A DNA stretch of 48,793 nt from the NCBI GenBank assembly GCA_964578835.1, contig CAZOEL010000053.1, positions 1 through 48,793 on the forward strand. Reading direction: 5' to 3'. Numbering within the stretch: the first letter of the stretch is position 1; the number at the start of each line of letters is the position of its first letter. Positions 14,846-23,037 of this stretch are shown here, one piece after another. The translations under genes and the position numbers were made by a program. This DNA is from CAZOEL01 sp964578835 (GTDB lineage Bacteria > Desulfobacterota > Syntrophobacteria > Syntrophobacterales > Syntrophobacteraceae). The notes beneath the pieces are model-generated. The model was not told where the DNA came from. It made no database searches and saw only the letters and a list, made by a program, of their open reading frames with translations.

Positions 14846-15034
14846 ATGCTCACAGAACTTCAAGGACAGATCGAGAGAATCACCTACACAAACGAAGAGA
14901 ACGGCTACACCGTTGCGAAGGTAAAGATCCCCGGGCGGCAGGACCTGGTCTGTGTTGTCGGAAACATCATGGCTCCCATGCCGGGGGAGGTGATTAAGAT
15001 GCAGGGGAAGAAGCATATTCAGGCGGTGAAGTGA
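14846..15034 (+). pseudogene. RecD2 N-terminal OB-fold fragment
   Basis: The 62-residue frame begins LQGQIERITYTNEENGYTVA, followed by KV and a glycine-rich strand, then NIMAPMPGEVIKMQG. This matches the N-terminus of RecD2-type DNA helicases, which are normally above 700 residues. After MQG, where RecD2 continues with GEW...HPKYGEQF, it reads KKHIQAVK and stops. No helicase sequence follows; the next gene is DUF1330. It has a ribosome-binding site (AAAGGAAAGC) and an extended -10 promoter, so a short product may still be made. I call it a relic, but a stand-alone small OB-fold protein is possible. Confidence 0.6.
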
Positions 15035-15062
15035 TTTTCACTGAAAAACAGGAGGAATTGCC

Positions 15063-15368
15063 ATGTCTGTCTACCTCATAATCGAAATCGAAGTGAAGGA
15101 TAGGGATATTTACTCGCGGTATGTGGAGAGAGCTCCTGAAATAATCAAAAAGTATGGCGGAAAGTATCTCGCAAGGGGTGGAAAGGTCACCCCATTGATG
15201 GGAGACTGGAATCCAGAAAGGCTCATCCTGATCGAGTTTGAAAGCATCGAGCAGATTCAGAAATGCTTCCAGTCGCCAGAGTATCTCGGGCTTGCCCCGC
15301 TGCGGGAGCAGTCAACGGTTTCCAGATCGATCATTGTCGATGGCTGCATGGCGGGTGGACTGGAGTAG
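15063..15368 (+). CDS. DUF1330 domain protein
   Basis: A 101-residue protein with AGGAGG seven bases before the ATG. The pattern is YLIIEIEVKDRDIYSRYVERAPEIIKKYGGKYLARGGK, then LILIEFESIEQIQKCFQSPEY, the DUF1330 family of the dimeric alpha/beta-barrel (ferredoxin-like) fold. Members are small cytosolic proteins of unknown activity, often stress-linked. It is 28 bases behind the RecD2-like fragment and probably co-transcribed with it. Confidence 0.9.
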   Translation: MSVYLIIEIEVKDRDIYSRYVERAPEIIKKYGGKYLARGGKVTPLMGDWNPERLILIEFESIEQIQKCFQSPEYLGLAPLREQSTVSRSIIVDGCMAGGLE

Positions 15369-15657
15369 ATGGCTGCTATGGGGGCTGTGTCTCAAGGAAT
15401 GAAGCCTGTCGTCAGTAAAGGAGATGTTTTCGATACGCCCGAGATTCGGGTTGGAGGAGTAGAGGCGGGGTGGATTCCTGGTCTAAATTCAATGCCCTCC
15501 GCGGGATATCCAGCCACGTTCCAGCCCTGGCCATTGTCTTCATTTTGCTCAATCGATCTATAGCCATGAGTTATATTCGGAGAAGGGCGGGCGCCGGTGA
15601 GCCCTGCACCCGCCTTCAATGACTCTTGAGAAGAGAAGCCTATCCTCTTATAGCCGC

Positions 15658-16575
15658 TCAATGCACCACTTCCCATTTTCCCATGGGAGTGCGCGCGATA
15701 AGGAGGCGGGGCGGGTAGAGTGCGAAAAGAGCCTGGGTTGCGCACTCTTGGGTCTTACGATCCTTGATGCGCTCAAAGGTTTTTGGATTGAGCGGGTAGT
15801 AGAGGGGACTCTCTTTGCCTTGAACCAGGACCTCTGAGTTTCCGGTCGTGATGAATTCGATTTGCTCGGAAGTCGTCATACGAAGCCCTGCGGCATAGCA
15901 CTTGTCCAGACATTTGGCTTTCTTAACACTCTCCGCGTCAATTCCCTTCTCGCCTTTCAGTATCTGATAAAGAGCGGAAAAATTGGGTTTGAACGCCTCC
16001 GTGCGCTCCTTCACCAGTCCCATCAGGACCTTCCTGTCATCATCGCTGAGCGCAGTCACCGGAGGATAGTGATGCCAGGGCTTATCGGCTGCAAAGTTTG
16101 CCTCGAACTCTCGCTCAAAGACAACCCGACCCGTGACATTTCTCTCATCAACGCCCCCTTCGCCCGTATTGGTTTTGCGCACCTCACCAGGCGAATCCTC
16201 GACCGTCGTGATCTGATCGGTTACCGACACCCAGCGCAGCTGAGCGCGGTAGGGCTCTTTCGGATCGGATGGCTCGAATTCGACACGGATAGTGTTCTTC
16301 CCCTTGCGAAGCGACGGCCCAAGAGAATCTGCCGTTACCCACACGGAGGGCGCAATTTCTCGTTCACTAAAAATGACAGGGACCTCCTCTTTGCCCACCT
16401 CCACGCTTGCTACCGGAACATTGTTGATGCGAACGGAAGCTTTGCCGGGAACGGACTCAACGTGCTCGTTGGCCGGATCACCGATAAAAGGCGTAAAGCT
16501 GAACTCGACATTGAGGATTTCCGCCGAGGCCAATGAGGTCCAGAACAGCACCAGGGTCAAAACCATCTTCCACAT
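15658..16575 (-). CDS. Secreted/periplasmic protein of unknown function
   Basis: I start it at the ATG at 16575 (AAAGGAGGGAATC just upstream), giving 305 residues with a typical signal peptide (MWKMVLTLVLFWTSLASA) and cleavage near residue 18. The mature part starts with beta-rich sequence containing conserved-looking VRINNVPVASVEVG and KNTIRVEFEPSDP, probably a beta-sandwich. The C-terminal part has three cysteines (AKCLDKCYAAG and QECATQ) that could form a disulfide or bind metal. Family not recognised. A longer upstream frame (to 16614) would put residues before the signal peptide and is rejected. It stands alone on the minus strand. Confidence 0.75.
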   Translation of the reverse strand: MWKMVLTLVLFWTSLASAEILNVEFSFTPFIGDPANEHVESVPGKASVRINNVPVASVEVGKEEVPVIFSEREIAPSVWVTADSLGPSLRKGKNTIRVEFEPSDPKEPYRAQLRWVSVTDQITTVEDSPGEVRKTNTGEGGVDERNVTGRVVFEREFEANFAADKPWHHYPPVTALSDDDRKVLMGLVKERTEAFKPNFSALYQILKGEKGIDAESVKKAKCLDKCYAAGLRMTTSEQIEFITTGNSEVLVQGKESPLYYPLNPKTFERIKDRKTQECATQALFALYPPRLLIARTPMGKWEVVH

Positions 16576-16759
16576 GATTCCCTCCTTTTTTGAACATGAA
16601 CGACAGCTCATCAACTATTGTCCGCCGACTCACCCACTCCGCCAACTTACCAGAAGCCCGCCAGCAGCCAGCCCGGGTTTCCGAATTATGAAAAAGAACT
16701 CTGTAGACGGTTATCATCCAAGGATCTATTGAGATCAAATCCTCACCCTAACGCCTCGT

Positions 16760-17047
16760 TTATTCCTCGTTGATCTTCTCCCTCAGAACCCCAGAGCACT
16801 TGAATGTGACCACTCTCCTGCCGGGAAGCGCCATGGGCTCTCCAGTTTGAGGGTTCCTCCCTCTCCTTTGGTGTTTCTCCCGGACCAAAAACTTCCCGAA
16901 CCCGCTTATGAGCACATCTTCTCCTTCTTCAAGCGATTGCTTCATGAGCTCAAAGAGGGTTTCTATGATGTGGGCGGATTCACCTTTGGTGAAGATGTTC
17001 TTTGCAAATAGCTTTTCCACGATGTGGGCTTTTGTGAGTGTAGCCAC
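16760..17047 (-). CDS. ihfA: Integration host factor alpha subunit (HU/IHF family)
   Basis: A 95-residue DNA-bending protein with the HU/IHF fold: N-terminal helices (TKAHIVEKLFAKNIFTKGESAHII), the beta-arm signature EDVLISGFGKFLVREKHQRRGRNPQTGEPM and the Pro at the tip of the DNA-intercalating arm (RNPQTGE). The end VVTFKCSGVLREKINEE is typical of IHF-alpha. IHF bends DNA for transcription, replication and site-specific recombination. The start is the ATG at 17047. Subunit assignment (alpha rather than HU) is from overall pattern and is less sure than the family. Confidence 0.9.
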   Translation of the reverse strand: MATLTKAHIVEKLFAKNIFTKGESAHIIETLFELMKQSLEEGEDVLISGFGKFLVREKHQRRGRNPQTGEPMALPGRRVVTFKCSGVLREKINEE

Positions 17048-17646
17048 ACGTTCTCCTTGTGTTCAGACCAATAGCCTTCTTATGCTTTACCGCCGCCAGA
17101 CCGGCACATCCTATACTGACTGCTTCAAACTGACAACCAATGCTTATCCCTTGCTGACTGCGAGGCCGGAAATTTCTTTCCGCAGGGTGAAGGGTTGATT
17201 GGGAGCGCGCCAACCGGGAAGAAAAGAGACAAGGCTGTAATTGCTGAGCTTAAAGGCTCGCCAGCTGAGTATTTGGAGGCGGCATTCCCAGCTGAGCTTT
17301 ATGAACCAGCGCCACAGAGAGAAGAATAGAAGCGATTAGCCGGAAGAACTTTTTGCTTCGACAAGCGAGTAAAGACGTACTATACCGCTAATACTGAATA
17401 AGTGTGAGGTCCCGCGGCAGAGGCCCTCACCATGACATCGATCACCAATGGAGCAAGGAAAATGAAAGCACGATCCTTTCGGATGGCGATCTTTCTTTGT
17501 CTTTTTGCGACCGGAGCCATTGCCGCACAAACCGAGTGTCCCAAGCATTAACTGTGGATCTTCCCAAGCCGAGGGCTCACAGCAAGAAGGCCGCCATCGA
17601 AGATAGCAGCATCCTTCCCCGTAGAGCTCAGTAAGGAGAGGCAGGT
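17048..17646. other. Intergenic region with short frames
   Basis: About 600 bases. A 17215-17329 plus-strand frame (KKRDKAVIAELKGSPAEYLEAAFPAELYEP) looks coding-like but has only a weak TTG start. The signal-peptide fragment at 17432-17551 is listed separately. A GTG frame at about 17552-17632 encodes 26 residues and runs into the ribosome-binding site of the next gene. None is secure. Confidence 0.4.
17432..17551 (+). pseudogene. Signal-peptide remnant of a secreted protein
   Basis: A 39-codon frame whose internal MKARSFRMAIFLCLFATGAIAAQ is a clear signal peptide, followed by TECPKH and a stop. The AQTECPKH end resembles the mature start of secreted DNA/RNA non-specific endonucleases, but nothing of that domain follows in any frame. 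Probably a truncated gene; the family guess is weak. Confidence 0.35.
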
Positions 17647-17901
17647 TTGAAAAGCCCGGTTGATCCCTTCGCCAACGAGAGCGAATCCCTGCAGATAGAT
17701 GAGCTCACCATCGAGAACCGGACCGATAAGGTATCGATCTACGGGAGCATTGATATCACTCGTGACAAGAGAGGACTTGAGGCTGCCCGAAAGCTTTCAG
17801 CCCTTTTCAAGGCAATGGTCGATAAGCTCGAATCCGAGGATCTTCCCGATAAGCTTTCTCAACCGAAGAATATGGACACGGTCAAAAACCCGTTCGAGTG
17901 A
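17647..17901 (+). CDS. Small conserved-looking protein of unknown function
   Basis: An 84-residue acidic soluble protein. The start is a TTG at 17647 with AAGGAG upstream. The central segment LTIENRTDKVSIYGSIDITRDKRGL followed by a helical KLSALFKAMVDKLESEDLP looks like a compact beta-hairpin plus helix. No family name is recalled. It lies 66 bases upstream of the PD-(D/E)XK gene and, with DUF488, forms a plus-strand group of three that may be one transcript. Confidence 0.65.
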   Translation: MKSPVDPFANESESLQIDELTIENRTDKVSIYGSIDITRDKRGLEAARKLSALFKAMVDKLESEDLPDKLSQPKNMDTVKNPFE

Positions 17902-17967
17902 ATCGCTTCGATCTTGAGAGGCCGGCTCAGGTGAGCGGGCATGAAGACTCGAGGGGGACCGTATTGA

Positions 17968-18444
17968 ATGGACCACAAGGAGATGGTCAAAAGGGCTGAG
18001 AAATGGCTGCTGAACACGAGGCGCTGCGGGTTTGTCCTCATAGAGCTCTCCCCCTGGATCTGCAGCGAAGTCCCGGACGCCATCGGGTGGGATAATCAGA
18101 AGGCGAGATCCTTCCTCATAGAGTGCAAGACCTCCAGGGCGAATTTCTTAAGTGATGCTGCAAAGCCGTTTAGAAAGCGCCCAAGGCGTGGGATGGGGAA
18201 CTTTCGCTTCTATATGGTTCCAACTGGTCTGGTCCGCCCTGAAGAACTTCCTCCCAAAGGGGGACTGCTCTATGTGTACCCGAAAATCATCAAGGTTGTT
18301 GTGCAGCCCGAGCTCCATGATGATCCAAAGATTGCCGCCAATGAACGGCCCCTCCTGTGCTCTGCCCTGAGGCGGGTGCATTTTAGAGGAGACTTGACGA
18401 AGATTTATGAGCCGCCGGGCAATGGGGCAAAACAGGAAGAATGA
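17968..18444 (+). CDS. PD-(D/E)XK nuclease-like protein (MmcB-like)
   Basis: A 158-residue protein with E34-x2-D37 followed by FLIECK (E52, K54), the catalytic pattern of PD-(D/E)XK nucleases: VPDAIGWDNQKARSFLIECK. An Arg/Lys-rich stretch (KPFRKRPRRGMG) and a conserved-looking NFRFYMVPTGLV strand follow, as in small nuclease-like proteins such as MmcB. It could act in DNA repair or be phage-derived. Start: ATG at 17968, with an alternative ATG at 17983 nearer an AAGGAG. It is followed by DUF488 after 31 bases. Confidence 0.75.
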   Translation: MDHKEMVKRAEKWLLNTRRCGFVLIELSPWICSEVPDAIGWDNQKARSFLIECKTSRANFLSDAAKPFRKRPRRGMGNFRFYMVPTGLVRPEELPPKGGLLYVYPKIIKVVVQPELHDDPKIAANERPLLCSALRRVHFRGDLTKIYEPPGNGAKQEE

Positions 18445-18475
18445 TTGAGGTTTCACCGGAAAGAAGCTGAACAGG

Positions 18476-19015
18476 ATGAGCGAAAAGCCAAAAATCATCT
18501 ACACCATAGGGCACTCGACGCTGAGTATCGCCGCTTTCATAGCTATCTTGAAGGCGCACGAGATCGAGCTCCTGGCAGATGTAAGGACAGCTCCAATGTC
18601 ACGGCACAATCCCCAGTTCAACAAGGACACGCTCCCCCGTGATCTTTCAGAGGCAGGAATCGGCTACGAACACTTCGCCGGTCTTGGTGGCCTTCGGCAC
18701 TCAAGGCTTGAAAATTCTCCGAATACCGGCTGGCGATCCCCTGCTTTCAGGAGCTATGCGGACTATATGGCGACTCAGGAGTTCAGGGCTAGTCTTGACC
18801 TGCTCATCGGGGCCGCAATGGCGAGGCGAACGGCCATGATGTGTGCGGAAGCGGTTCCCTGGCGCTGCCACCGGAATCTCATATCAGATGCCCTGACACT
18901 TCATGGATTTCGTGTCATGCACATAATGGGCGAGAAGGGAAGCCACGAACATGCAATCACTCCCTGGGCGCATGTTTCCGGCACGGAGATCAGCTATCCG
19001 GCAAATGACGCATAG
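18476..19015 (+). CDS. DUF488 family protein
   Basis: A 179-residue protein with the DUF488 hallmarks: IYTIGHSTLSIAAFIAILK at the N-terminus, LADVRTAPMSRHNPQFN in the middle and MCAEAVPWRCHRNLISDAL near the C-terminus (CAE...CHR). DUF488 proteins are widespread small cytosolic proteins of unknown function. This one is standard length, with the ATG at 18476 shortly after AACAGGATG. It sits last in the 17647-19015 group, next to a nuclease-like gene. Confidence 0.9.
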   Translation: MSEKPKIIYTIGHSTLSIAAFIAILKAHEIELLADVRTAPMSRHNPQFNKDTLPRDLSEAGIGYEHFAGLGGLRHSRLENSPNTGWRSPAFRSYADYMATQEFRASLDLLIGAAMARRTAMMCAEAVPWRCHRNLISDALTLHGFRVMHIMGEKGSHEHAITPWAHVSGTEISYPANDA

Positions 19016-19846
19016 TACCTGGTTGCGAACAGCCCGGGAAAGTTGCTAGAATTCTCCTCCATTCCGTTGTGCGGCCGCTGTTATGGATCATAAGATGTGT
19101 TCAACATATCTTGAGGTATTTCAGGATAGATGCCGAACGCCATAGAGGAGAGATGTCTTGAAATTCTATGCCTTTTCTCTGCGGGGCGATCAGTGGTTGG
19201 ATTTTGACCCGGCAAGGGTGTTAAAAATAGAGTTCTGCCCGCCTGCAAATGTAGAATAGCTCCAAGAGATGGTGAATAGCCATCACACTTCAGTTGACTC
19301 TCTCATGCATCAAGTATTCAGCATCGCCACAGCACTGGGCTACGGAGTTCCATGGCGAACCCTTCTGGTCTCTTAAGCGTTTTTATTAGTGGTTATACGT
19401 ATTGACCTGAGTAATCATAATTCCTAATCTTTGGGCATATACTTGATACCAGTTGTAAAAGATACGGTCATAACTGGATCAAAAGAGAAGAGGAGTATCC
19501 GATCCCACTGGAATAGCTTTGGGGGATAGGCGGCGATCGTAACCGTTTGAACCCAACTGATGGGAAATCTCTTGTCTTGAAGGGAAAAGGCAAATCCTCC
19601 CTCAGATACAAGAAATAAAGTCAATATCGCGATGCCTTGGGGATCTTTTCATTTGGAGTGAAAACATAAGCGTGAAAGCATCCAAAAAATGGAGATACAG
19701 TCAGTTTGTAGTCCTTACAGTCGGACTGCTTGTTGTGACCCGGTAGAGAGCCAGGAGGGTGTGCGGCCAATCGATAAAAAATAGATTGAAAATTGAGGAG
19801 CGCTTCAACAGGCCTCTTCTTTGAAGCATATAATAGGAGCAAGTAA
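19016..19846. other. Intergenic region before the multicopper oxidase
   Basis: About 830 bases, AT-richer than the neighbours. A 33-codon frame at 19158-19259 (TTG start, GAGGAG upstream, KFYAFSLRGDQWLDFDPARV) could be a small gene or relic. A 66-residue minus-strand frame at 19424-19624 has no ribosome-binding site or recognisable motif. The promoter of the oxidase should lie near 19700-19840, but no consensus stands out. Confidence 0.4.
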
Positions 19847-21748
19847 ATGACAAAACGATATAAAATATGTCTGGCTGCAGGGCTGGTCGTCCTGCTCTCG
19901 GTCGTTGGTTTAACAATAACGAGCAAAATGGGAGTCGCCATCGATCCCTTTTACCCGGTGGATGGGGAAGTGTTCCAGTCGGGGGTGATGTACGAACCCT
20001 TCACCCAAGAGCTTCCCATACCTCGGGTGAAGGAGTCGAGGGGGCCATTTGAATTCCAGTGCTCTCTGGCTCAATTCGAGGGGCAGAAGGCTCCAAAGTT
20101 CTACGAGGTACATGCCAGGAAGGCCATGACTGAAATCGTCCCGGGAGTCCAAACGGAAATTTGGGGCTATGACGGAACGTATCCAGGTCCAATGTTCAGA
20201 GCCTTCCATAATGAGCCCGTTATCGTTCGCTTTCACAATGAGATCATGGAATCCATAACTATTCCTCACTTCCATGGCGGCCATCAGACAGCGGAGTCCG
20301 ATGGAGTTCCCACGGTCGAAGGACAGATCATTCCTCCAGGCGAGTTCAGGGATTTTTGCTTTCCCAACATAGCCCCCATCGAACCCACCACGGGCAAGGA
20401 GGACATGGGAGATTTCCCGAGCTTCATGTGGTTTCATGATCACTCCCACGAGCCGGGCTCTCCTGTTGGGATCACGGGAAGAAACGTCTACATGGGACTT
20501 GCGGGCCTCTACAGCATAAGAGATGAGTTGGAGCAGAAGCTTGTCGATGACGGGGTCCTCCCCTCCGATGAGTTCGAGATCCCCCTCGTCATCCAGGATA
20601 GAGCCTTGGATGCGGGAGGTAGACTCATCTACAACGCGGAGGCGGTGGACCACGATGGGGTGCTGGGGGATATTCCCGTTGTCAACGGCAAAGCTCAACC
20701 AATGCTCCGAGTGGAGAGGAGAAAGTACCGATTCCGCATCCTCAACGGCTCTACTGCTCGCTTCATCCAGCTCAGGCTGACCTCGGGAGAGTTTGTGCAG
20801 ATAGGAGCCGACACATGGCTTCTTCCCCAAGCCCTCACTCCATCGGCATCCGATGAACGGGGAACGCGCGTGGGCGAGATCCGCCTCGCCAATGCAGAGC
20901 GGGCGGATGTGATCGTGGATTTTAGCAACGCCCCCGATGAGGTGTTCTTGGAAAACATTCTTTTCCAATCCAAGGGGCGCTCTCCGGAAGAGGTGGTAGA
21001 GCCGGGAACATTTCTTGTAAAGTTCGTCGTTGAAGGTCCTACGGTTGAAAGGGATGTCAGCATTGCACTCGGAACCCCTCTTCGCCCTCATACGGCGATC
21101 ACTGCCGATGAGATCGTTAGAACGCGCACCTTCGAGTTCGAGCGAAGAAACGGCAGATGGGCCATAAACGGCGAGTTCTTCGATCATGACCGAGTGGATG
21201 CCAATCCTGTGGTCGGCACTGCGGAGAGGTGGATCCTCAAAAACGGTGGGGGGGGCTGGAGTCACCCCATTCACATCCACCTTGAAGCCCATCAGATACA
21301 AAGCCTCGAGAGACGAGCCATGGATCCTCAGGAGAAGTTCAAGAAAGATACCGTAAGGCTCCATCCCAACGAGGTGGCTGAAATCTTCATCAAGGCCAGG
21401 ACATTCCCCGGCCGATTCGTCTTCCACTGCCATAACAACGAGCATGAGGACAATGCCATGATGGTCCGCTGGGATGTGGTGGAAGCGGAAGGTCAGGAGA
21501 GAGCCCTGACGGACAACCAGGCTATTATTCGGGCAGGGGAAGCTCCATTGCCCTTGGCGCCCAATGCTCTGGCGAGCACGGCTACGGGTGTTCCCACTGA
21601 CCTGACGGTCGATGGCGAGTCAGCCGTTGATGCCGATGCGACAAGCAAGGCATTGAGCGAGTCGGAGAATGTCACTACTGACGATGCGAGCGCCTCAATA
21701 AGTGAGCCCACTACTTTAGTCGAACCATCTGGCGATCCGGCTCTCTAG
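19847..21748 (+). CDS. Multicopper oxidase (CotA/bilirubin oxidase-like)
   Basis: A 633-residue protein with an N-terminal signal/anchor (about 6-28) and three cupredoxin domains. All four copper motifs are present: HFHG (141-144), WFHDHSHE (195-201), HPIHIH (473-478) and HCHNNEHEDNAM (527-538), the last giving the T1 Cys, His and axial Met. The overall pattern (IWGYDGTYPGPMFRA; GITGRNVYMGLAGLYSIRDE) resembles the CotA/bilirubin-oxidase/Mn-oxidase group. The product should oxidise metal ions or organics outside the membrane with reduction of O2. After the last copper motif there is an 80-residue Ala/Ser/Thr/Asp-rich low-complexity tail. It is an isolated gene; a hairpin follows the stop. Confidence 0.93.
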   Translation: MTKRYKICLAAGLVVLLSVVGLTITSKMGVAIDPFYPVDGEVFQSGVMYEPFTQELPIPRVKESRGPFEFQCSLAQFEGQKAPKFYEVHARKAMTEIVPGVQTEIWGYDGTYPGPMFRAFHNEPVIVRFHNEIMESITIPHFHGGHQTAESDGVPTVEGQIIPPGEFRDFCFPNIAPIEPTTGKEDMGDFPSFMWFHDHSHEPGSPVGITGRNVYMGLAGLYSIRDELEQKLVDDGVLPSDEFEIPLVIQDRALDAGGRLIYNAEAVDHDGVLGDIPVVNGKAQPMLRVERRKYRFRILNGSTARFIQLRLTSGEFVQIGADTWLLPQALTPSASDERGTRVGEIRLANAERADVIVDFSNAPDEVFLENILFQSKGRSPEEVVEPGTFLVKFVVEGPTVERDVSIALGTPLRPHTAITADEIVRTRTFEFERRNGRWAINGEFFDHDRVDANPVVGTAERWILKNGGGGWSHPIHIHLEAHQIQSLERRAMDPQEKFKKDTVRLHPNEVAEIFIKARTFPGRFVFHCHNNEHEDNAMMVRWDVVEAEGQERALTDNQAIIRAGEAPLPLAPNALASTATGVPTDLTVDGESAVDADATSKALSESENVTTDDASASISEPTTLVEPSGDPAL

Positions 21749-22122
21749 TTTCAGAAAGGAACAATAGATCGAGATGGAACGGGGGCACCTGTTCCATCTC
21801 ACCAGATCCCTCCGATCAAGAATATAAACGGTAATCCAGTGCATGATAGATCCGGTACGGTCAATATCCGGCACTCAACCTCTAATGCTCTCTGGTGGGA
21901 TATAGATGGAGCCGGGAAGCGGCTCTGCACCATTTGGATCAATGGAGCACGTCACATTCCTTTCAATTCTACCACGGTCCATATTGCTTGCCAGAATGTT
22001 GAATCCGGTTGAACAAGGGGCGCATAACACATAATCTTTGTATATGTTGATGTGCGTCAGTGAACTCGTCCAGAGCCTCGATGAAGACGGCATGTCATGT
22101 GAGGCCGCAGGCCATCTGAATT
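21749..22122. other. Intergenic region after the oxidase
   Basis: About 370 bases between convergent genes. Apart from the hairpin at 21771-21800 nothing is seen; short frames lack any support. Confidence 0.5.
21771..21800 (+). terminator. Terminator-like hairpin after multicopper oxidase
   Basis: GAGATGGAAC and GTTCCATCTC form a perfect 10-bp stem around a GGGGGCACCT loop 23 bases after the stop. There is no U-run, so it may work with Rho or only stabilise the mRNA end. Confidence 0.6.
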
Positions 22123-22878
22123 TCATCTTGTCAGGAATTTTTCGGAAGCCTTCTTGATCAGCTCCCGAGCTGTGTCGGAAAGCCAGCAGTCGAGGAAGAG
22201 CTCATTCTTGGACTTATGGTTTGTCTCATACCGCGCCTTAACCTCTTCTACCCGGTTGGCCTTGATGGCGGAAAAAGCTGCCTGAGAGAACTCCGCTATT
22301 CGAGAGATTTTCTCAACCGCTCTTTCTTCCAATTCCTTTTGGACCATGACCTCATCAACAAGGCCGATATTTTTGGCTTCGGACATCACCATATACTCAC
22401 CGCCATAGAGCATTTCCGTTGCAGAGCGATCTCCCACGATCTGTCTCAGCATGAGATCGGCCAGATAGGGCACGGGAGCTCCCAGCTTTATTCCACTCAA
22501 ACCGATGAGTTTCTTGCCCATGGCGGCAAAACGGTAATCTCCCGTTAGTGCAAGAATAGCCCCTCCTGCGGTGGCATGGCCGGAGATGGCGCAGCAAGTA
22601 GGCAGGGGAAGCGTGAAGAGATCCATGACAATGTCGTCAAACTTGTGGATGAAATCGGACATCTCAGTCCTACTGAAATCTACGAGCACCGATAGATCAA
22701 AGCCCATGGAGAAGAACTTTTCTCCTCCTGTGAGCACCATGCCTCGAAATCCATTTCTGATCATGGGGAGCGCTTCCGATAGCTCTTCCAGCAACTCCAT
22801 GTCTATGGTGTTTGTGACTCCATTGTTCAGCCGTAATATCGCCACCTTTCCGCGATCTATTATTTCCACTCTTTCCAT
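22123..22878 (-). CDS. Enoyl-CoA hydratase/isomerase (crotonase) family protein
   Basis: A 251-residue protein with the crotonase pattern: VEIIDRGKVAILRLNN at the N-terminus, the oxyanion-hole segment FFSMGFDLSVL and the second oxyanion-hole segment ISGHATAGGAILALTGDYRFAA. The usual catalytic GxPE glutamate region instead reads LSGIKLGAPVPYLADLMLRQIVG, lacking the standard Glu. It may therefore be an isomerase-like or divergent member that uses another residue. It would act on CoA thioesters in fatty or aromatic acid metabolism. No other CoA-pathway gene is adjacent. Start: ATG at 22878 after GGAGGG. Confidence 0.88.
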   Translation of the reverse strand: MERVEIIDRGKVAILRLNNGVTNTIDMELLEELSEALPMIRNGFRGMVLTGGEKFFSMGFDLSVLVDFSRTEMSDFIHKFDDIVMDLFTLPLPTCCAISGHATAGGAILALTGDYRFAAMGKKLIGLSGIKLGAPVPYLADLMLRQIVGDRSATEMLYGGEYMVMSEAKNIGLVDEVMVQKELEERAVEKISRIAEFSQAAFSAIKANRVEEVKARYETNHKSKNELFLDCWLSDTARELIKKASEKFLTR

Positions 22879-23037
22879 AAGCCTCCCTCCTGTATATGTC
22901 CTGATCCCCCGTCAGCTCGTTGTCCGCTCCTTTACATAGGGTCTTCTGAGCAAGCCTGATTCCACATGCCAGATCCACTGGCGGGAGAGCTTCAGGAGTA
23001 TGCCGGAGCTCCTTGTGCGCCGCATCTGGAATTCTCA

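Noticed and set aside
15392..15745. 117-residue minus-strand frame
   Set aside because: Pro/Ser/Arg-rich, overlaps the end of the secreted-protein gene in another frame, and has no ribosome-binding site.
19424..19624. 66-residue minus-strand frame
   Set aside because: No ribosome-binding site and no recognisable motif; left as uncertain intergenic sequence.
19910..21445. 511-residue open frame antisense to the multicopper oxidase
   Set aside because: The plus strand encodes an intact oxidase with all copper motifs; the antisense translation has no domain or ribosome-binding site and arises from codon bias.
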